From Chitinophagaceae bacterium (GTDB taxonomy: Bacteria; Bacteroidota; Bacteroidia; Chitinophagales; Chitinophagaceae): a stretch of DNA of 64,000 nucleotides. Position 1 is the stretch's first letter; the number at the start of each line of letters is the position of its first letter. Shown here one piece after another: positions 1 to 10,364 of this stretch. The position numbers and the translations under genes are program-made. Under the pieces are notes generated by a model. That model was not told the origin of the DNA, searched no databases, and saw nothing but the letters and a program-made list of their open reading frames with translations. The stretch is taken from contig JADKIE010000002.1 of the NCBI GenBank assembly GCA_016721385.1, positions 1 through 64,000 of the forward strand, written 5' to 3'.

Positions 1-656
1 AAATGCAGAAAAATCTTAACCCATCTTACAGCATTTACAGGCTACAATCCTTCAACGGACGAACAATCAATCAGTAACTATGAAACACTTATTGCAACCA
101 TCAAAGTACAAAACAACGAAGCGGCTAGTAAAATACAGGCTTACTCGGCTGCCGTAGATATTCGGCAAAAGCTATTTCAAAAAAATAGTGATTCATTAAA
201 CAAAATTATGACACCTATCGGGGCTGCCATTCGTTCTGCCTTTGGTAAAACTTCTAAAGAAGCTGCAGACATTGCTTCTTTGGTTACAAAAGTTAGGGGC
301 ATAAGCATTAAAAAAGACAGTAAAGAGCCTAACGCAGATACAGTAAGCCAAAGTGAACGCAGCTACGGTAGTATGACATGGGACTTTGGTGGAGAGGATT
401 CTACATTAGAAAATAACGGAGAGTTATAACCCTGCCAACGACATTGTAAAACTTCCACAGCTTAAAGACAAGTTAATTACTCTACATCAGCTAATACTGC
501 CGTGACAGTTGCCTGGTGCATTAAAGAAAAACGAGACGACCGTTCAGACTTTACAAACAGCTTACAGACATTACCCAACGTATTAAAGACGCTGTAAAAA
601 GTCAGTATGGTAATACTTCTACCGAGTATGTTTTAATTAAAGGGCTAAAAGTGTAA
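1..656 (+). pseudogene. Left-truncated, frameshifted copy of the two-domain hypothetical gene at 31225
   Basis: This is a second copy of bases about 31270-31928, with many single-base gains and losses and a scrambled patch around 379-430 where the other copy reads cleanly. The 5' end lies outside the window. The longest intact piece is residues 208-429, which then runs into a stop. The intact homologue codes for a two-domain, helix-rich protein of unknown function. The scatter of indels at a sequence edge suggests low-quality sequence as much as decay. It is the last gene of a cassette closed by the site at 723. Confidence 0.7.
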
Positions 657-722
657 CTTTTCATTGCTGTATCAAAGCAATAAAATAGCAAAAACCATTA
701 ATAAAAAGCAAATAGGGCTGCA

Positions 723-919
723 TATAACATTGGGTTTGGCAAAATACGGGCAGAAGTTTGTACATTTCAACTGCAACAGCTATACTGTACCACATATCCG
801 GCTGGACAAACTATATTTAGCATTTATTGTTACCTTCAACTTTAAAAGCAACTATCACCAGCGGTTCCAGGCAGACGGAATGCTAATTCCCGTAATTCGC
901 CAAGCCCTACACGTTATAT
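723..919 (+). repeat. attC-like site 1
   Basis: 197 bp. Opens TATAAC, closes GTTATAT. Arms GGGTTTGGCAAAATACGGG and CCCGTAATTCGCCAAGCCC. Closes the left-truncated cassette. Nearly identical to the site at 31995. Confidence 0.85.
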
Positions 920-1115
920 TGCAACCCGTTACAAAATCATACCGTCATTAAATTAATAACTGTATGACTTTTATTTGCAATTCATTACTTACTCTTAGTA
1001 ATATTTTGCTTTTTTCGGGCGACAATTAATAACAATGAAATTTAACTGCTGACTCTTTATGCTGAACAAAATTTTAAATATTAGATTCAAAATTTCTATT
1101 AACCAACGCTCATTA

Positions 1116-1172
1116 CAGCACTTTTGCGAGCACACAAACCCAACACACAGAACCCAACCTTGCAAAGAGCTG
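1116..1172 (+). repeat. Hairpin repeat, family 2, copy 1
   Basis: Outer stem CAGC/GCTG, an unpaired spacer, an inner stem around TTGC(G)AG/CTTGCAA, and a loop holding two CACACAAA-CC-like units. Same architecture as the copies at 10002, 45815 and 52207, but with a different outer stem. Confidence 0.6.
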
Positions 1173-1276
1173 CAATTGCAAAACACAGCAATCAATTTTT
1201 AATTCAACCAATAATAAATACTCTTTGCTATGGTAGCGATCTTTCTGCCACTTTAAAAGAAAAGGAAGAGAAGGAG

Positions 1277-1319
1277 AAAGGGAAATATAGGGGGGCTCCG
1301 CCCCCCTGTATTTCCCTTT
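1277..1319. terminator. Long bidirectional terminator-like hairpin
   Basis: A 19-bp stem with one G-T pair (AAAGGGAAATATAGGGGGG against its complement) closes on a 5-base loop, with A-rich and T-rich flanks. It insulates the following operon from upstream transcription. Confidence 0.75.
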
Positions 1320-1441
1320 CTTAATTTAGGTAGTAATAATCTAAAAAAATATTACCACTTTGTGGTATTGAATACTTAAAAAGATAAATTATACATCTAT
1401 AGAAAACACAATAAGCATTAACCCTTAAAAAATAAAAGATA

Positions 1442-3066
1442 GTGGCTCATATTTTTAATACCAACCTTAGTAACATCGCTGCAAAATATGTGCAGCACTT
1501 AAATATACTTGTTACAGATAAATCTATAAAGGAAACCATTGAACAAAACCCATTTTACCCAAGCCTATACAGCCTTAGTAATACATTTAGTAAATATAAA
1601 ATTGAAACCGTTGCATTTGAAGCTACAGCAGAACAGCTAACCGAAGTACAAGTCCCTTTTGTAGCCTATATGCAAACACCCAATACAGGTAAAGACTTTG
1701 TGCTAATAACAAAAAAAGACAATGACAATGTAACATATATTGCACAAGGCAATAAAGAAGTTACCATTACGCAAAAAGAGTTTTTAGGCAGATGGCAAAA
1801 GATAATATTGGTGGCAGAGGCAAACAGTGCAAGTGGTGAAATGGATTATGATAAAAAACTAGCAAAGGAAAAATCTACAAAACAGAAAAGGGCTTTACAA
1901 TACATAGGAGCTATTGCAATTTTAGTAGTACTCATTATTAGTTCTTTTGCAACAGCTAGTACAAATTATGTTTATAATAGCATCATATTATTTACAAAAC
2001 TATCAGGCGTAGCTATTACATCGCTACTACTTATTTACGAAATTGATAAGAGTAACACTTTTGTAAAAAATATATGTACTGCTGGTAAGCAAACCAATTG
2101 CGATGCTATATTAAATAGTGGAGCAGCCAAGTTTTTAGGTATGAGTTGGAGCGAAGTAGGCTTTTTTTACTTTGTAAGCACCTTTTTATTTTTTGTAATA
2201 CCTGGTTTATCATTTACTACAAAACTACCATGGTTAAGCTTTGCAGCAATAGCTGTATCGCCTTATATTTTATTTAGTATTTATTACCAGTACAAAGTAG
2301 TAAAGCAATGGTGCCCACTTTGCCTGGCTACACAAATTGTATTAGCAGCAGAATTGTGTTGGGGGTTGTACTATACAATTAATAGTAACGGCATAATAGT
2401 ATCTTCGCTACAATCTTCAACATTTTCTCCTTCATGGGGGGAGATAGTGGGGGCAGTATTACTTCCCATTGTCCTCTGGTATTTTATAAAACCTCTATTA
2501 TTAAATTCCAGAGAAACCACACAATACAAAGCTGCTTATAAACGCTTACTATACCATCCGGATACTTTTAATACATCATTACAACAACAGCAGGCAATAG
2601 ATGGCTGGCAAAATTTAGGCATTACCATAGGTAACCCACAAGCACCCAATACAATTTTAAAAGTATGCAACCCCTATTGTGGACCATGTGCAAAAGCACA
2701 CCCGGTGTTAGAAGAGCTAATACACAACAATGATGATTATAAGTTACAAATAATTTTTACCACAAAACCTAATGCTACGGATGAAGGCAAAACCCTACAA
2801 GCCATTTAATGGCAATACACAGCTTAGGTAACTTACAAAAAACACAACAAGCATTGGATGATTGGTACTTGGCACCCAAAAAAGATTATGAAGCGTTTGC
2901 AAAAAAGTATCCAATGAATGGGGAACTGAACCAACAATATAAAACACTGGAAAAAATGAGTGAGTGGTGTAATAAAGCAGAAATACAATTTACACCAACC
3001 ATTTTTATAAACGGCAAGCAATTACCCAATAACTATAATGTAAACGAACTGAAATATATTTTATAG
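1442..3066 (+). CDS. VKOR-thioredoxin fusion thiol oxidase with N-terminal C39-like domain (one frameshift)
   Basis: GTG start. Residues 1 to about 145 look like a degenerate C39-type domain without the catalytic cysteine. They are followed by a hydrophobic anchor and a multi-span vitamin K epoxide reductase domain with the loop cysteines C212 and C220 and the quinone-side CPLC pair (C291, C294). The C-terminal part is a DsbA/thioredoxin-like domain with CGPC at 413-416. The reading frame breaks near 2800 and resumes at about 2800-3066, where the thioredoxin fold ends normally, so a one-base indel is likely. Family knowledge: such fusions oxidise cysteine pairs in the periplasm and pass electrons to quinone. 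Followed directly by two cysteine-rich peptide genes, its likely substrates. Confidence 0.85.
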
Positions 3067-3245
3067 ATGCTTTTATATCATGTTAAGGAACCAACATTAA
3101 AATACTTTGCAAAGAAGCCAATACAATGGTGTACAACATTGTAAAAGCTAAATTAAGGGAGTACTACCGAAAACCCTGCCCATGTTTTTTAACAAAGGCT
3201 TTAAAAAAAAGAGTAGGTACATTTATTAATCATCAGCCTTGTTTT

Positions 3246-3275
3246 CCTCCCTATAGGGAGGCTAGGTGGGGCTTA
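3246..3275. repeat. REP-like palindrome with G-rich tail
   Basis: A perfect 16-bp palindrome CCTCCCTATAGGGAGG is followed by CTAGGTGGGG. The same pattern (palindrome plus GGTTGGGGAG tail) occurs inside the exporter gene at 6615. The rest of 3067-3322 shows no gene. Confidence 0.5.
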
Positions 3276-3328
3276 TTAAAGTTTTTGGCAGCTTTTAAAT
3301 TTTATAAAACTGCTACAATATTATGTTA

Positions 3329-3621
3329 ATGAAATATAAAAATTTTAAGCAAATGGATGATTTGCAGATGAAAAAGGTGATGGGCGGTGTTGCCGAACCC
3401 AATTGTACAGCAAGTGTAACTTGCGGTAATGGGCACACTTATAGTTGTGCAGGAAATACCGGAACTTGGAGTGGTGATGGTAGTAATTTGGGGTGTTCTG
3501 GGCTGACAATATAGGTGCTACTTGCTATTATAAAGATGAAAGCAATAGCTGGGCTTATGCCACAGTTACTTGTCAAAATGGAGCAGGTGTAATGAGTTGG
3601 AGTACTTTGACAGTAGCATAA
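3329..3621 (+). CDS. Double-glycine leader cysteine-rich peptide precursor A (one frameshift)
   Basis: The leader ends in a double glycine (...MKKVMGG) about 20 residues in, followed by a mature part with spaced cysteines (NCTASVTCGNG, YSC, and further cysteines after a frame change near 3500). The second frame continues cleanly to a stop at 3619, giving a precursor of about 97 residues. Family knowledge: such leaders are cut at GG by the C39 domain of the dedicated exporter, which is encoded downstream. The core is Gly/Ser/Thr-rich and I do not recognise it as a named bacteriocin. ATG at 3323 is an alternative start. Confidence 0.7.
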
Positions 3622-3646
3622 TTTTCTAAATCTAAAAATTAATAAA

Positions 3647-3865
3647 ATGAAAAAACTATCAAACGAAAAAATGAAGCAAATTTTGGGTGGAAATGCTGTT
3701 GCTAGTTGTAGTATAAAATGTATTGACAAACAGTTTCATTCTGTTGATTGCGGTACAAATGCTTGTGAGACAACAGCACAAAATACAGTGAATTGTACGA
3801 ATGGAAATGATATTGTTAGCACAAGTGACCCTTGTAAAGATGTTACTGAACCTGCCGAAGCCTAA
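3647..3865 (+). CDS. Double-glycine leader cysteine-rich peptide precursor B
   Basis: 72 residues: a 15-residue leader ending LGG, then a core of about 57 residues with seven cysteines and acidic character. It shares the leader pattern, but not the core, with the preceding peptide, as expected for co-secreted cargo of one C39 exporter. It is followed at once by a perfect terminator hairpin. The cysteine richness beside a VKOR-type oxidase and a TlpA-like protein suggests a disulfide-bonded product; an antimicrobial role is inferred only. Confidence 0.75.
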   Translation: MKKLSNEKMKQILGGNAVASCSIKCIDKQFHSVDCGTNACETTAQNTVNCTNGNDIVSTSDPCKDVTEPAEA

Positions 3866-3887
3866 AATCAACAAATCTAAAATTTAG

Positions 3888-3913
3888 AGGATTCGGATAT
3901 TAATCCGAATCCT
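3888..3913 (+). terminator. Terminator or attenuator after the peptide genes
   Basis: Perfect 11-bp stem AGGATTCGGAT/ATCCGAATCCT with a 4-base loop, followed by TTATAAA. It lies between the peptides and the processing genes, so it may lower downstream expression relative to the peptides. Confidence 0.7.
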
Positions 3914-3937
3914 TTATAAATATAAACAATTTAATTT

Positions 3938-5088
3938 ATGCTTAATTGTACTTTCCGAAAAATTATTTTTTTAACTATCGGTTTATTTTTTTTGACTAAT
4001 AAAGTATTATGTCAAAATGAATTTATTTTAAAAGGTTATTTAAAAGGTCTTGGCACAGGGAAAAAAGTATATCTTGGAAATAAACCTAAGGGTATCGGAC
4101 CTACTTTTATCCCGATTTTTTTCGACTCAGTTTATTCCGTTAAAGATTCCTTTTATTTTAAGAAACATAAATTTAATTATGTAACAGACTATAGTGTAGA
4201 AACAGAACTAGACAATGGTTGGCAGAGTTTTTTGATTGACAAAGGAAATATTCTTATATCAGGTCATGCAGATACAATATATCGATCTAAAGTTATTGGT
4301 TCTGCTAATGAAACGCTTTATAAAAAATTTACTAAAGAAATTTATAAACCTTGGGATAGTGAGTACTTTGCTATGATGAAACGATTACCTGGTAGAAAAG
4401 ACATTGACAGTAGTGCATATAAGAAAATAAATGATAGTATGATTGCACTAACATTAGCACACAGAAATCGTATTTATAATTTTTATAAAGAAAATGTAAA
4501 ACAGAGGCCCTATGTAGCTTTAGAGCCTTACGTATGGCTACAATCGAAATAATGCCCGACACGGTGTTACAAGTTTTTTTACCATGCTTCCAAAAACTGT
4601 TCAAAATTACCTCCTTAGAAGATGTTAAATATAGGCTATACGGTTTTAAACAGAATGTTGTAGTGGGTAAAAAAGTGCCAAATTTTTCTTTTTTTAGCAC
4701 AAAACTTAATAAAACAAACCTAACTGAACTGGACGGAAAATATAAGCTACTAGTTTTTTGGGCTAGTTGGTGTGTGCCTTGTATTGCCGAAATACCAATT
4801 TTAGATTCTCTAGAGAAAATATATAGCTCTATTGGGTTAAAAATTTACCCTGTAAATATCGATAATGAAAAATCAGCTTGGGAAAAAAGTATTGCAAAGT
4901 ATAATTTTAGTTGCACTCATCTATCACAGCTAAGTGGAAACAAATCACCTATATTTAAATACTTCGCTTTTTCATCTATACCGAATGCGATACTGTTAGA
5001 TGTTGATAATAAATTATTACTTTATGGACCTGAAATAAAAAAATATTTTGATTTACTTGAAAAGTTAAAAAAGCAAAATAATCCTTAG
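3938..5088 (+). CDS. TlpA-like thioredoxin with N-terminal DUF4369-like part (one frameshift)
   Basis: Signal peptide (FLTIGLFFLTNKVLCQ), then a beta-rich N-terminal half (residues about 25-200) resembling the DUF4369-type domain of Bacteroidota TlpA proteins, then a thioredoxin domain with WCVPC encoded near 4768-4782 and the cis-proline loop at SSIPNA. The frame changes at about 4530-4550, where the two open frames overlap, so a single indel in one gene of about 380 codons is likely. Expected to act as a periplasmic thiol reductase or isomerase, here probably correcting disulfides of the two secreted peptides. Confidence 0.8.
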
Positions 5089-5156
5089 TTTAATTATCTA
5101 ATAAAGAAACGAATTCATTAAATTTTATATAACTGCATAGTTAAATTATTACCCCA

Positions 5157-7379
5157 TTGCCCACAAAGTTTAAAAAAAGTTTTTTTTACCCTCAACACGA
5201 CACCATGGACTGTGGCCCTACCTGCATTCGCATGGTTGCTAAATTTTACGGTAAAAGTATTGGCATACAAAAATTACGTACACAAAGCCAATATAGCAAA
5301 GAGGGTGTAAGTATTTTGGGTATTGCCAAAGCTGCGGAAAGTATTGGTTTTAAAACAATGGGTGTACAGCTTACCCTTGCAGAGTTACTAACTGTAGAAA
5401 GCCCTTGTGTTTTATACTGGCAACAGAATCACTTTGTAGTTCTTTATAAAGCAAAAAAGAATAGTTTTACTATTGCAGACCCTGCAAAAGGTATTATCAA
5501 ATTATCAAAACAAGAGTTTGAGAAAAATTGGCTAAGTAGTATTGATAATAACGAAGCAAAAGGCATTGCCTTGCTTTTAGAACCCACCGCCAACTTTCAC
5601 CAACAACAAAACGAAGTAAATCAAAAATAGGTTTTGGGTTGTTAAGCAAATATGTACTAAAATATAAAGCACAAATATTTCAGTTGTTTTTAGGTTTATT
5701 ACTGGGCAGTTTATTGCAATTAGTATTTCCTTTTCTTACCCAAAGTATAGTTGACACTGGTATAAATACACATAACTTAAACTTTATACAACTTATTTTA
5801 ATAGCACAGTTTACTTTATTTTTTGCCCGTACGTTTGTTGATTTTATCCGTAGTCGTATTTTATTATTCATTAGCACACATATCAACCTAGCTATACTAT
5901 CCGATTTTTGGATAAAGCTAATGAAGTTACCCCTGTATTATTTTGATACTAAGCAAACGGGGGATATTATGCAACGCCTTGGTGATCATAAACGAATAGA
6001 AAGTTTTATTACCGGCACAGCATTGCAAACGCTGTTTTCAATTTTTAATTTAGTAGTGTATTCATTTGTGTTGCTCCATTTTAACATTACTATTTTTATG
6101 GTATTTGCATTTGGCTGTATGCTGTATTTTTTATGGATACGATTATTTTTAAAATTCAGGCGTCAGCTAGATTATAAACGCTTTGCCATTGCCAGTAAAG
6201 AAAACACCATGACGATGCAGTTAATACAAGGTATGCAAGAAATTAAACTCAACAATGCCGAACATTTAAAGCGTTGGGAGTGGGAGGGCATACAAGCATC
6301 TTTATTCAAACTTAATTTTAAATCCTTATCATTAAGCCAGTATCAGCAAGCCGGAGCTTTTTTTATTAATGAGGGTAAAAATATTTTTATCACCTATTTA
6401 GTAGCTAAAAGTGTGGTAGAGGGTCAACTTACATTAGGAGCTATGCTTGAAGTACAATATATAATTGGGAAATTAAATAGCCCGGTTGAGCAATTAATAC
6501 AATTTACCCAGCAGGCACAAGATGCAAAAATTAGTTTAGAACGTTTAAACGAAATCCATCAGGTAGAAGACGAAGAAAACACTACAAATCAATCTTCGCT
6601 AATATCCTCAGGTTCCCTCTCCTTTGGAGAGGGGGTTGGGGAGAGGGCAATACAATTAAACAACATAAACTTTACATATGCAGGAGCTGGTAATACACCT
6701 GTACTAAAAAATATAAATGTAATATTTCCTAGCGGTAAAGTAACTGCCATAGTAGGTATGAGTGGCAGTGGTAAAACCACTATATTAAAATTGTTGCAAA
6801 AATTTTATAATCATTATCAAGGCGAAATTAAAATTGGCGAAACTAATTTAAAATACACAAGCCCATACTTTTGGCGTAGCATAACAGGTAGCGTTATGCA
6901 AGACGGTTTTATATTCAGCGATAGTATAGAAAAAAATATTGCAGTTGGGGATGAAAGCCCAAACTATGAAAAATTAATTCATGCGTGTAAAGTGGCAAAC
7001 ATTTTATCTTTTATAGAAACGTTGCCTTTGGGCTAATACAAAAATTGGTGCAGAGGGCAACGGTATTAGTGCAGGGCAAAAGCAACGTTTATTAATTGCA
7101 AGGGCTGTTTATAAAGACCCACAGTTTTTATTCTTTGATGAAGCCACAAACGCTTTAGATGCAAATAATGAAAAAGCCATCATGGAAAACTTGCAAACCT
7201 TTTTCAAAGGAAGGACAGTTATTGTAGTTGCTCATAGATTAAGTACAGTAAAAGATGCTGATAAAATTATTGTGTTAGAAAATGGAGAAATTATTGAAGA
7301 AGGAAACCACGAAGAATTAGCCAATAAAAAAGGGAAGTATTACGAGTTAGTAAAAAATCAATTAGAATTAGGAAACTAA
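5157..7379 (+). CDS. Peptidase-domain ABC exporter, C39 type (two frameshifts)
   Basis: TTG start. A C39 peptidase domain (catalytic Cys19 in MDCGPTC, His in NHFVVL, Asp in IADPAKG) is followed by six membrane spans and an ABC ATPase with Walker A GMSGSGKTT near 6760, signature ISAGQKQR near 7070, Walker B FLFFDEATN and the H-loop VVAHRLST. Frame breaks at about 5622 (in an A-run) and about 7033 (a missing T restores GYNTKIGAEG) split an otherwise full-length protein of about 740 residues. It cleaves double-glycine leaders and exports the cargo through HlyD and TolC partners. A GC-rich palindrome lies in frame between the membrane and ATPase domains. Confidence 0.9.
6615..6647. repeat. REP-like palindrome inside the exporter coding sequence
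   Basis: CCCTCTCC-TTT-GGAGAGGG followed by GGTTGGGGAGAGGG. It is translated in frame as SLSFGEGVGERA at the linker just before the ATPase domain. It resembles the element at 3246. Confidence 0.6.
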
Positions 7380-7380
7380 A

Positions 7381-8664
7381 ATGCCGGTAGAAAATATAAA
7401 TACTGAACAACAAAATACAAGACGCTTTCAGCGTTCAGAAATGGTGCAAGAAATTGTATCAAACAAGCCTGGCTTTTTAGTAAAGTACGGTATTGTTTTT
7501 TTTCTAATTACGCTAATCCTTTTGGTTGTAGCTTGTTGGTTTATACAATATCCCGATATAGTTAACACAAAAGCAAAATTAACATCCATCAATGCACCTA
7601 AAGTAGTCATTACAAAAATAGCAGGGAAATTAATAAAACTGTTTGCAAAGGAAAATGAACAGGCTTACACAGGCGATGTGTTAGGATATATGGAAAGCAT
7701 TGCAAATAATGAAGAAGTAATTTTGCTTTCAAAAAATATAGATACGGCTACAATTTTATTTAACAATAACAATTTACAAAGTTCATTATCCTTTTTGCAA
7801 AACGATTATGCTAATCTTGGCGGAATTACAACAAGACTATCAAAGGTTTGCTACTGCTTACCAAACTTTTAAAGCTATTTAAGCAACGGTTTTATATTCG
7901 TAAAAAAAGGGATGCTCACAAATGATTTATCATACTTGCAAAAGATGCACAGCAATCTTTTAAATCAAAAAGGATTAAACACACAAGACCTTGCCTTACA
8001 ACAAAAAACATTTGATGCCAACCAATCTTTAAAAGAGGATAAAGTAATTTCGGAATTAGATTACCGCAACGAAACTTCAAAACTAATAAGCAAAAAATTA
8101 ACCCTTCCACAAATAAGTTCAAATATTATTAGTAACGAAGCACAGCAAAATGAAAAACTAAAAGAAATTGCAGAATTGGAAAATACCATTGCTCAACAAA
8201 AATCAATATTCAACCAATCGTTAAATGCATTCAAAAGCCAAATAGACGAGTGGAAACAAAAGTATTTATTTATAGCACCCACAAGCGGTAAAATTGCTTT
8301 TGCTACTTTCTTACAAGAAAATCAACAGCTACAAGCCAATCAAGTTATTTGTTTTATAAATCCTGAAAACACACAATATTATGCAGAAGTTTATATCCCT
8401 CAAACCAATTTTGGTAAAGTGCAAAAAGGGCAAGAAGTGTTATTAAAGTTTCCATCTTATCCATTCCAAGAATACGGAAGCGTGAAAGGTAAAATCGATT
8501 TTATAAGTAACATTAGTACCGATAGCGGTTACTTAGCAAAAGTTAATTTATTGCAAGGTTTAACTACTAATTACAATAAGCAAGTACAATATAGGGATGG
8601 TTTACAAGCACAAGGCGAAATTATTACAAAAAGATATGCGGTTGCTTCAACGATTTTATTATAA
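7381..8664 (+). CDS. HlyD-family membrane fusion adaptor (two frameshifts)
   Basis: Begins one base after the exporter stop. One membrane span (residues about 38-58), a lipoyl-like half-motif (KLIKLFAKENEQAYTGDVLGYM), a long coiled coil, then the second half-motif (FIAPTSGKIAFATF) and a beta-barrel end. Two frame changes at about 7815 and 7890 interrupt the coiled coil; both sides read as one HlyD protein of about 425 residues. It bridges the inner-membrane exporter to an outer-membrane channel, which is not in this cassette. A terminator hairpin follows at 8763. Confidence 0.85.
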
Positions 8665-8762
8665 CATAATTAAAAGCGTAAAAAATAATGCTTATCTTTA
8701 ATACCTAGTCATTATACAACCACTAATTCAAAATTTGTTTTCATTGGGTACGGATTAAAAGC

Positions 8763-8792
8763 GAATTGGGGTTTCTACCCCGATTCTATTTT
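8763..8792 (+). terminator. Rho-independent terminator of the export operon
   Basis: GAATTGGGG-TTTCTA-CCCCGATTC stem with one G-T pair, followed by a T-run. Confidence 0.75.
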
Positions 8793-8895
8793 TAACTATT
8801 TTTTTAATTATTGCTGCTTCGTGATTTCTCCAAAAATAATTTTTGATTTTACATTTACTCCGTAAAAAAATAATCACACTCTAAAATTTTAAATT

Positions 8896-9639
8896 ATGCC
8901 CTCACATTCCGAAACAGGTCATGCAAAAAACGTAGCCAACTTTCAAGATTTAATTTCTTTTTGCACTGGCTATGGTGCTACCTACAACCCCAGTAAAAGT
9001 GCGTTAACCATTGCTAACTTACAAGTACAGTTAACTAATGCCCAAGCTGCCTTACAGCAAGTTAAAACAACACAAACCGCTTTTAACAATGCTACCAATA
9101 ATCGTATGTTAGCGTTCAAGCCTTTAAAATCTTTAGGCACAAAAATTATCAACGCCTTAGATGCTACCGATGCTAGTGTTGAAACTGTAAAAGATGCAAG
9201 AACCATTAACAGAAAAATACAAGGACAAAGGGCTACACCCAAAGTAGCAGAAATAGCAGTAGCTGAAGGGACTACACCACCAGCAGATAAAACAATCTCT
9301 ACAAGCCAACAGAGTTACGACCAACAAATTGAACACTTATCAAAATTTATTGAGTTGCTTTCTGCCGACAGTAATTATAGCCCTAATGAAACAGAATTAA
9401 CAGTTACCGCCATTCAAACTAAGTTAGACCAACTTAAAGTAACCAATACAGCAGTAATAGATGGCTATACTAATTGGAGCAACAGCCGTATCAATCGTAA
9501 TGCTGCTTTATACAATCCATTGACAGGTCTTGTTAATACAGCGTTAGACATCAAAAAATATGTTAAGTCCATCTTTGGTGCTACAAGCCCCCAGTTCAAG
9601 CAAGTGAGCAAGTTGGAGTTTAAAAACGTTAAGTCATAA
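8896..9639 (+). CDS. Hypothetical two-domain helical protein, paralogue of the gene at 31225
   Basis: 247 residues, no signal peptide. Two related halves each hold a GY(x)nYNP(S/N) turn followed by two long amphipathic helices (GATYNPSKS near residue 28; SNYSPNETE near 155). The same plan is seen in the protein at 31225 and in its broken copy at 1-656. Function not recognised. All copies lie at the downstream end of the largest cassettes. Here it follows the export operon after a terminator, so it is probably a separate transcription unit. Confidence 0.7.
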   Translation: MPSHSETGHAKNVANFQDLISFCTGYGATYNPSKSALTIANLQVQLTNAQAALQQVKTTQTAFNNATNNRMLAFKPLKSLGTKIINALDATDASVETVKDARTINRKIQGQRATPKVAEIAVAEGTTPPADKTISTSQQSYDQQIEHLSKFIELLSADSNYSPNETELTVTAIQTKLDQLKVTNTAVIDGYTNWSNSRINRNAALYNPLTGLVNTALDIKKYVKSIFGATSPQFKQVSKLEFKNVKS

Positions 9640-9912
9640 TTCGGGTGGACACCCTAAAAGTTTAATACTAGCTACTCCCCTTTCGGTTGGAGCTACTGCA
9701 ATGTTATAACTCCGAACTGCGGTTTTAATACTGCTAACTGCGGTTTCAATTGTTGTAACTGTGTTGACAATATTACCGACTGCGATTTTAGTTGGAGCAA
9801 CTGCTTTGACAAAATGACAGATTGAGACCTTAAAACTCCGAACTGCGGTTTTAATGTTTGCAACTGCGTCGGCAATACTCCTTACTGCGGACACCATTTT
9901 ATGGCCTGACAC
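9634..9912 (-). CDS. Possible heptad-repeat protein over a 21-bp tandem repeat
   Basis: 92 residues made almost wholly of 7-residue units of the type (S/T)(I/F)xxAVx, reflecting an imperfect 21-bp DNA repeat (units beginning AACTGCGGTTTTAAT on the plus strand, about 9713-9895). It converges on the preceding gene and overlaps its stop by a few bases. The plus-strand reading (NCGFNTA-type units) is also open over part of the tract, so strand and coding status are uncertain. A comparable tract with a minus-strand heptad frame sits beside the paralogue at 31225. Confidence 0.35.
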   Translation of the reverse strand: MSGHKMVSAVRSIADAVANIKTAVRSFKVSICHFVKAVAPTKIAVGNIVNTVTTIETAVSSIKTAVRSYNIAVAPTERGVASIKLLGCPPEL

Positions 9913-10001
9913 TTAAAAATTAGTTTAAGCATTAGTAATAATAGGTAATTTCTCATCGGTGGACACTAAAGCAATGTTCAAACTTAGCTCGGCTGCAAAT
10001 A

Positions 10002-10061
10002 AAGCACTTGGTACTGGCACACAAAAGCCAACTCACATGGGCAAACCAGTACCAACAGCTT
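10002..10061 (+). repeat. Hairpin repeat, family 2, copy 2
   Basis: Outer stem AAGC/GCTT, a two-base internal loop, a perfect 10-bp inner stem TTGGTACTGG/CCAGTACCAA and a loop starting CACACAAAAGCCAAC. The loop matches the other copies while the stem sequence differs. No gene is seen in 9913-10138. Confidence 0.6.
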
Positions 10062-10138
10062 CATTTGCCCTACGCTTCTTGGCAACCTCTCTAACTAATA
10101 GCATAGTTTACATTACTCATAGTTGAGATAGGGCTGCA

Positions 10139-10335
10139 TATAACACTCGGTTTGGCAAAATACGGGCAGAAGATTGTAACCATCAGCAATTACAGCATTG
10201 TGGTACTTCAGTTCCGGCTGGACAAACTATATTTAGCATTTATTGTTATCTTCAACTTTTAAAACAACTATCATCAGCGGCTCGGGCTGGACGAATTTCA
10301 AATACCCGTACTTCGCCAAGCCGTCAACGTTGTAC
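10139..10335 (+). repeat. attC-like site 2
   Basis: 197 bp. Opens TATAAC, closes GTTGTAC. Arms CGGTTTGGCAAAATACGGG and ACCCGTACTTCGCCAAGCCG. Closes the 9.4 kb cassette 914-10329. That cassette starts GTTATATTGCAACCC and ends GGGCTGCATATAAC, complementary apart from one bulged T and the usual A/C mismatch. Confidence 0.85.
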
Positions 10336-10364
10336 GAAATTAAATCCACCATAAAAATTCTAAT

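Larger units (their letters stand above)
920..1441. other. Leader region of the bacteriocin cassette, no gene seen
   Basis: No convincing coding sequence. The stretch holds the hairpin repeat at 1116-1172 and a strong terminator hairpin at 1277-1319. The short minus-strand reading frame across 995-1195 arises from the hairpin repeat and is not supported. Confidence 0.6.

Noticed and set aside
664..951. Open frame across attC-like site 1 and similar frames across other sites
   Set aside because: These frames lie within the recombination sites, recur with every copy and lack any start signal or domain.
995..1195. Minus-strand frame sharing LQGW-LCVGFVC with frames at 45712 and 52175
   Set aside because: The shared peptide is just the complement of the family 2 hairpin loop; the flanks are unrelated.
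2420..2452. Possible third REP-like element in the VKOR gene
   Set aside because: The pairing TCTCC/GGAGA is short and the encoded segment could be ordinary protein; not enough to call.
9700..9900. Regular repeats that might be a CRISPR array
   Set aside because: The units are contiguous 21-bp imperfect repeats with no unique spacers and no cas genes nearby.
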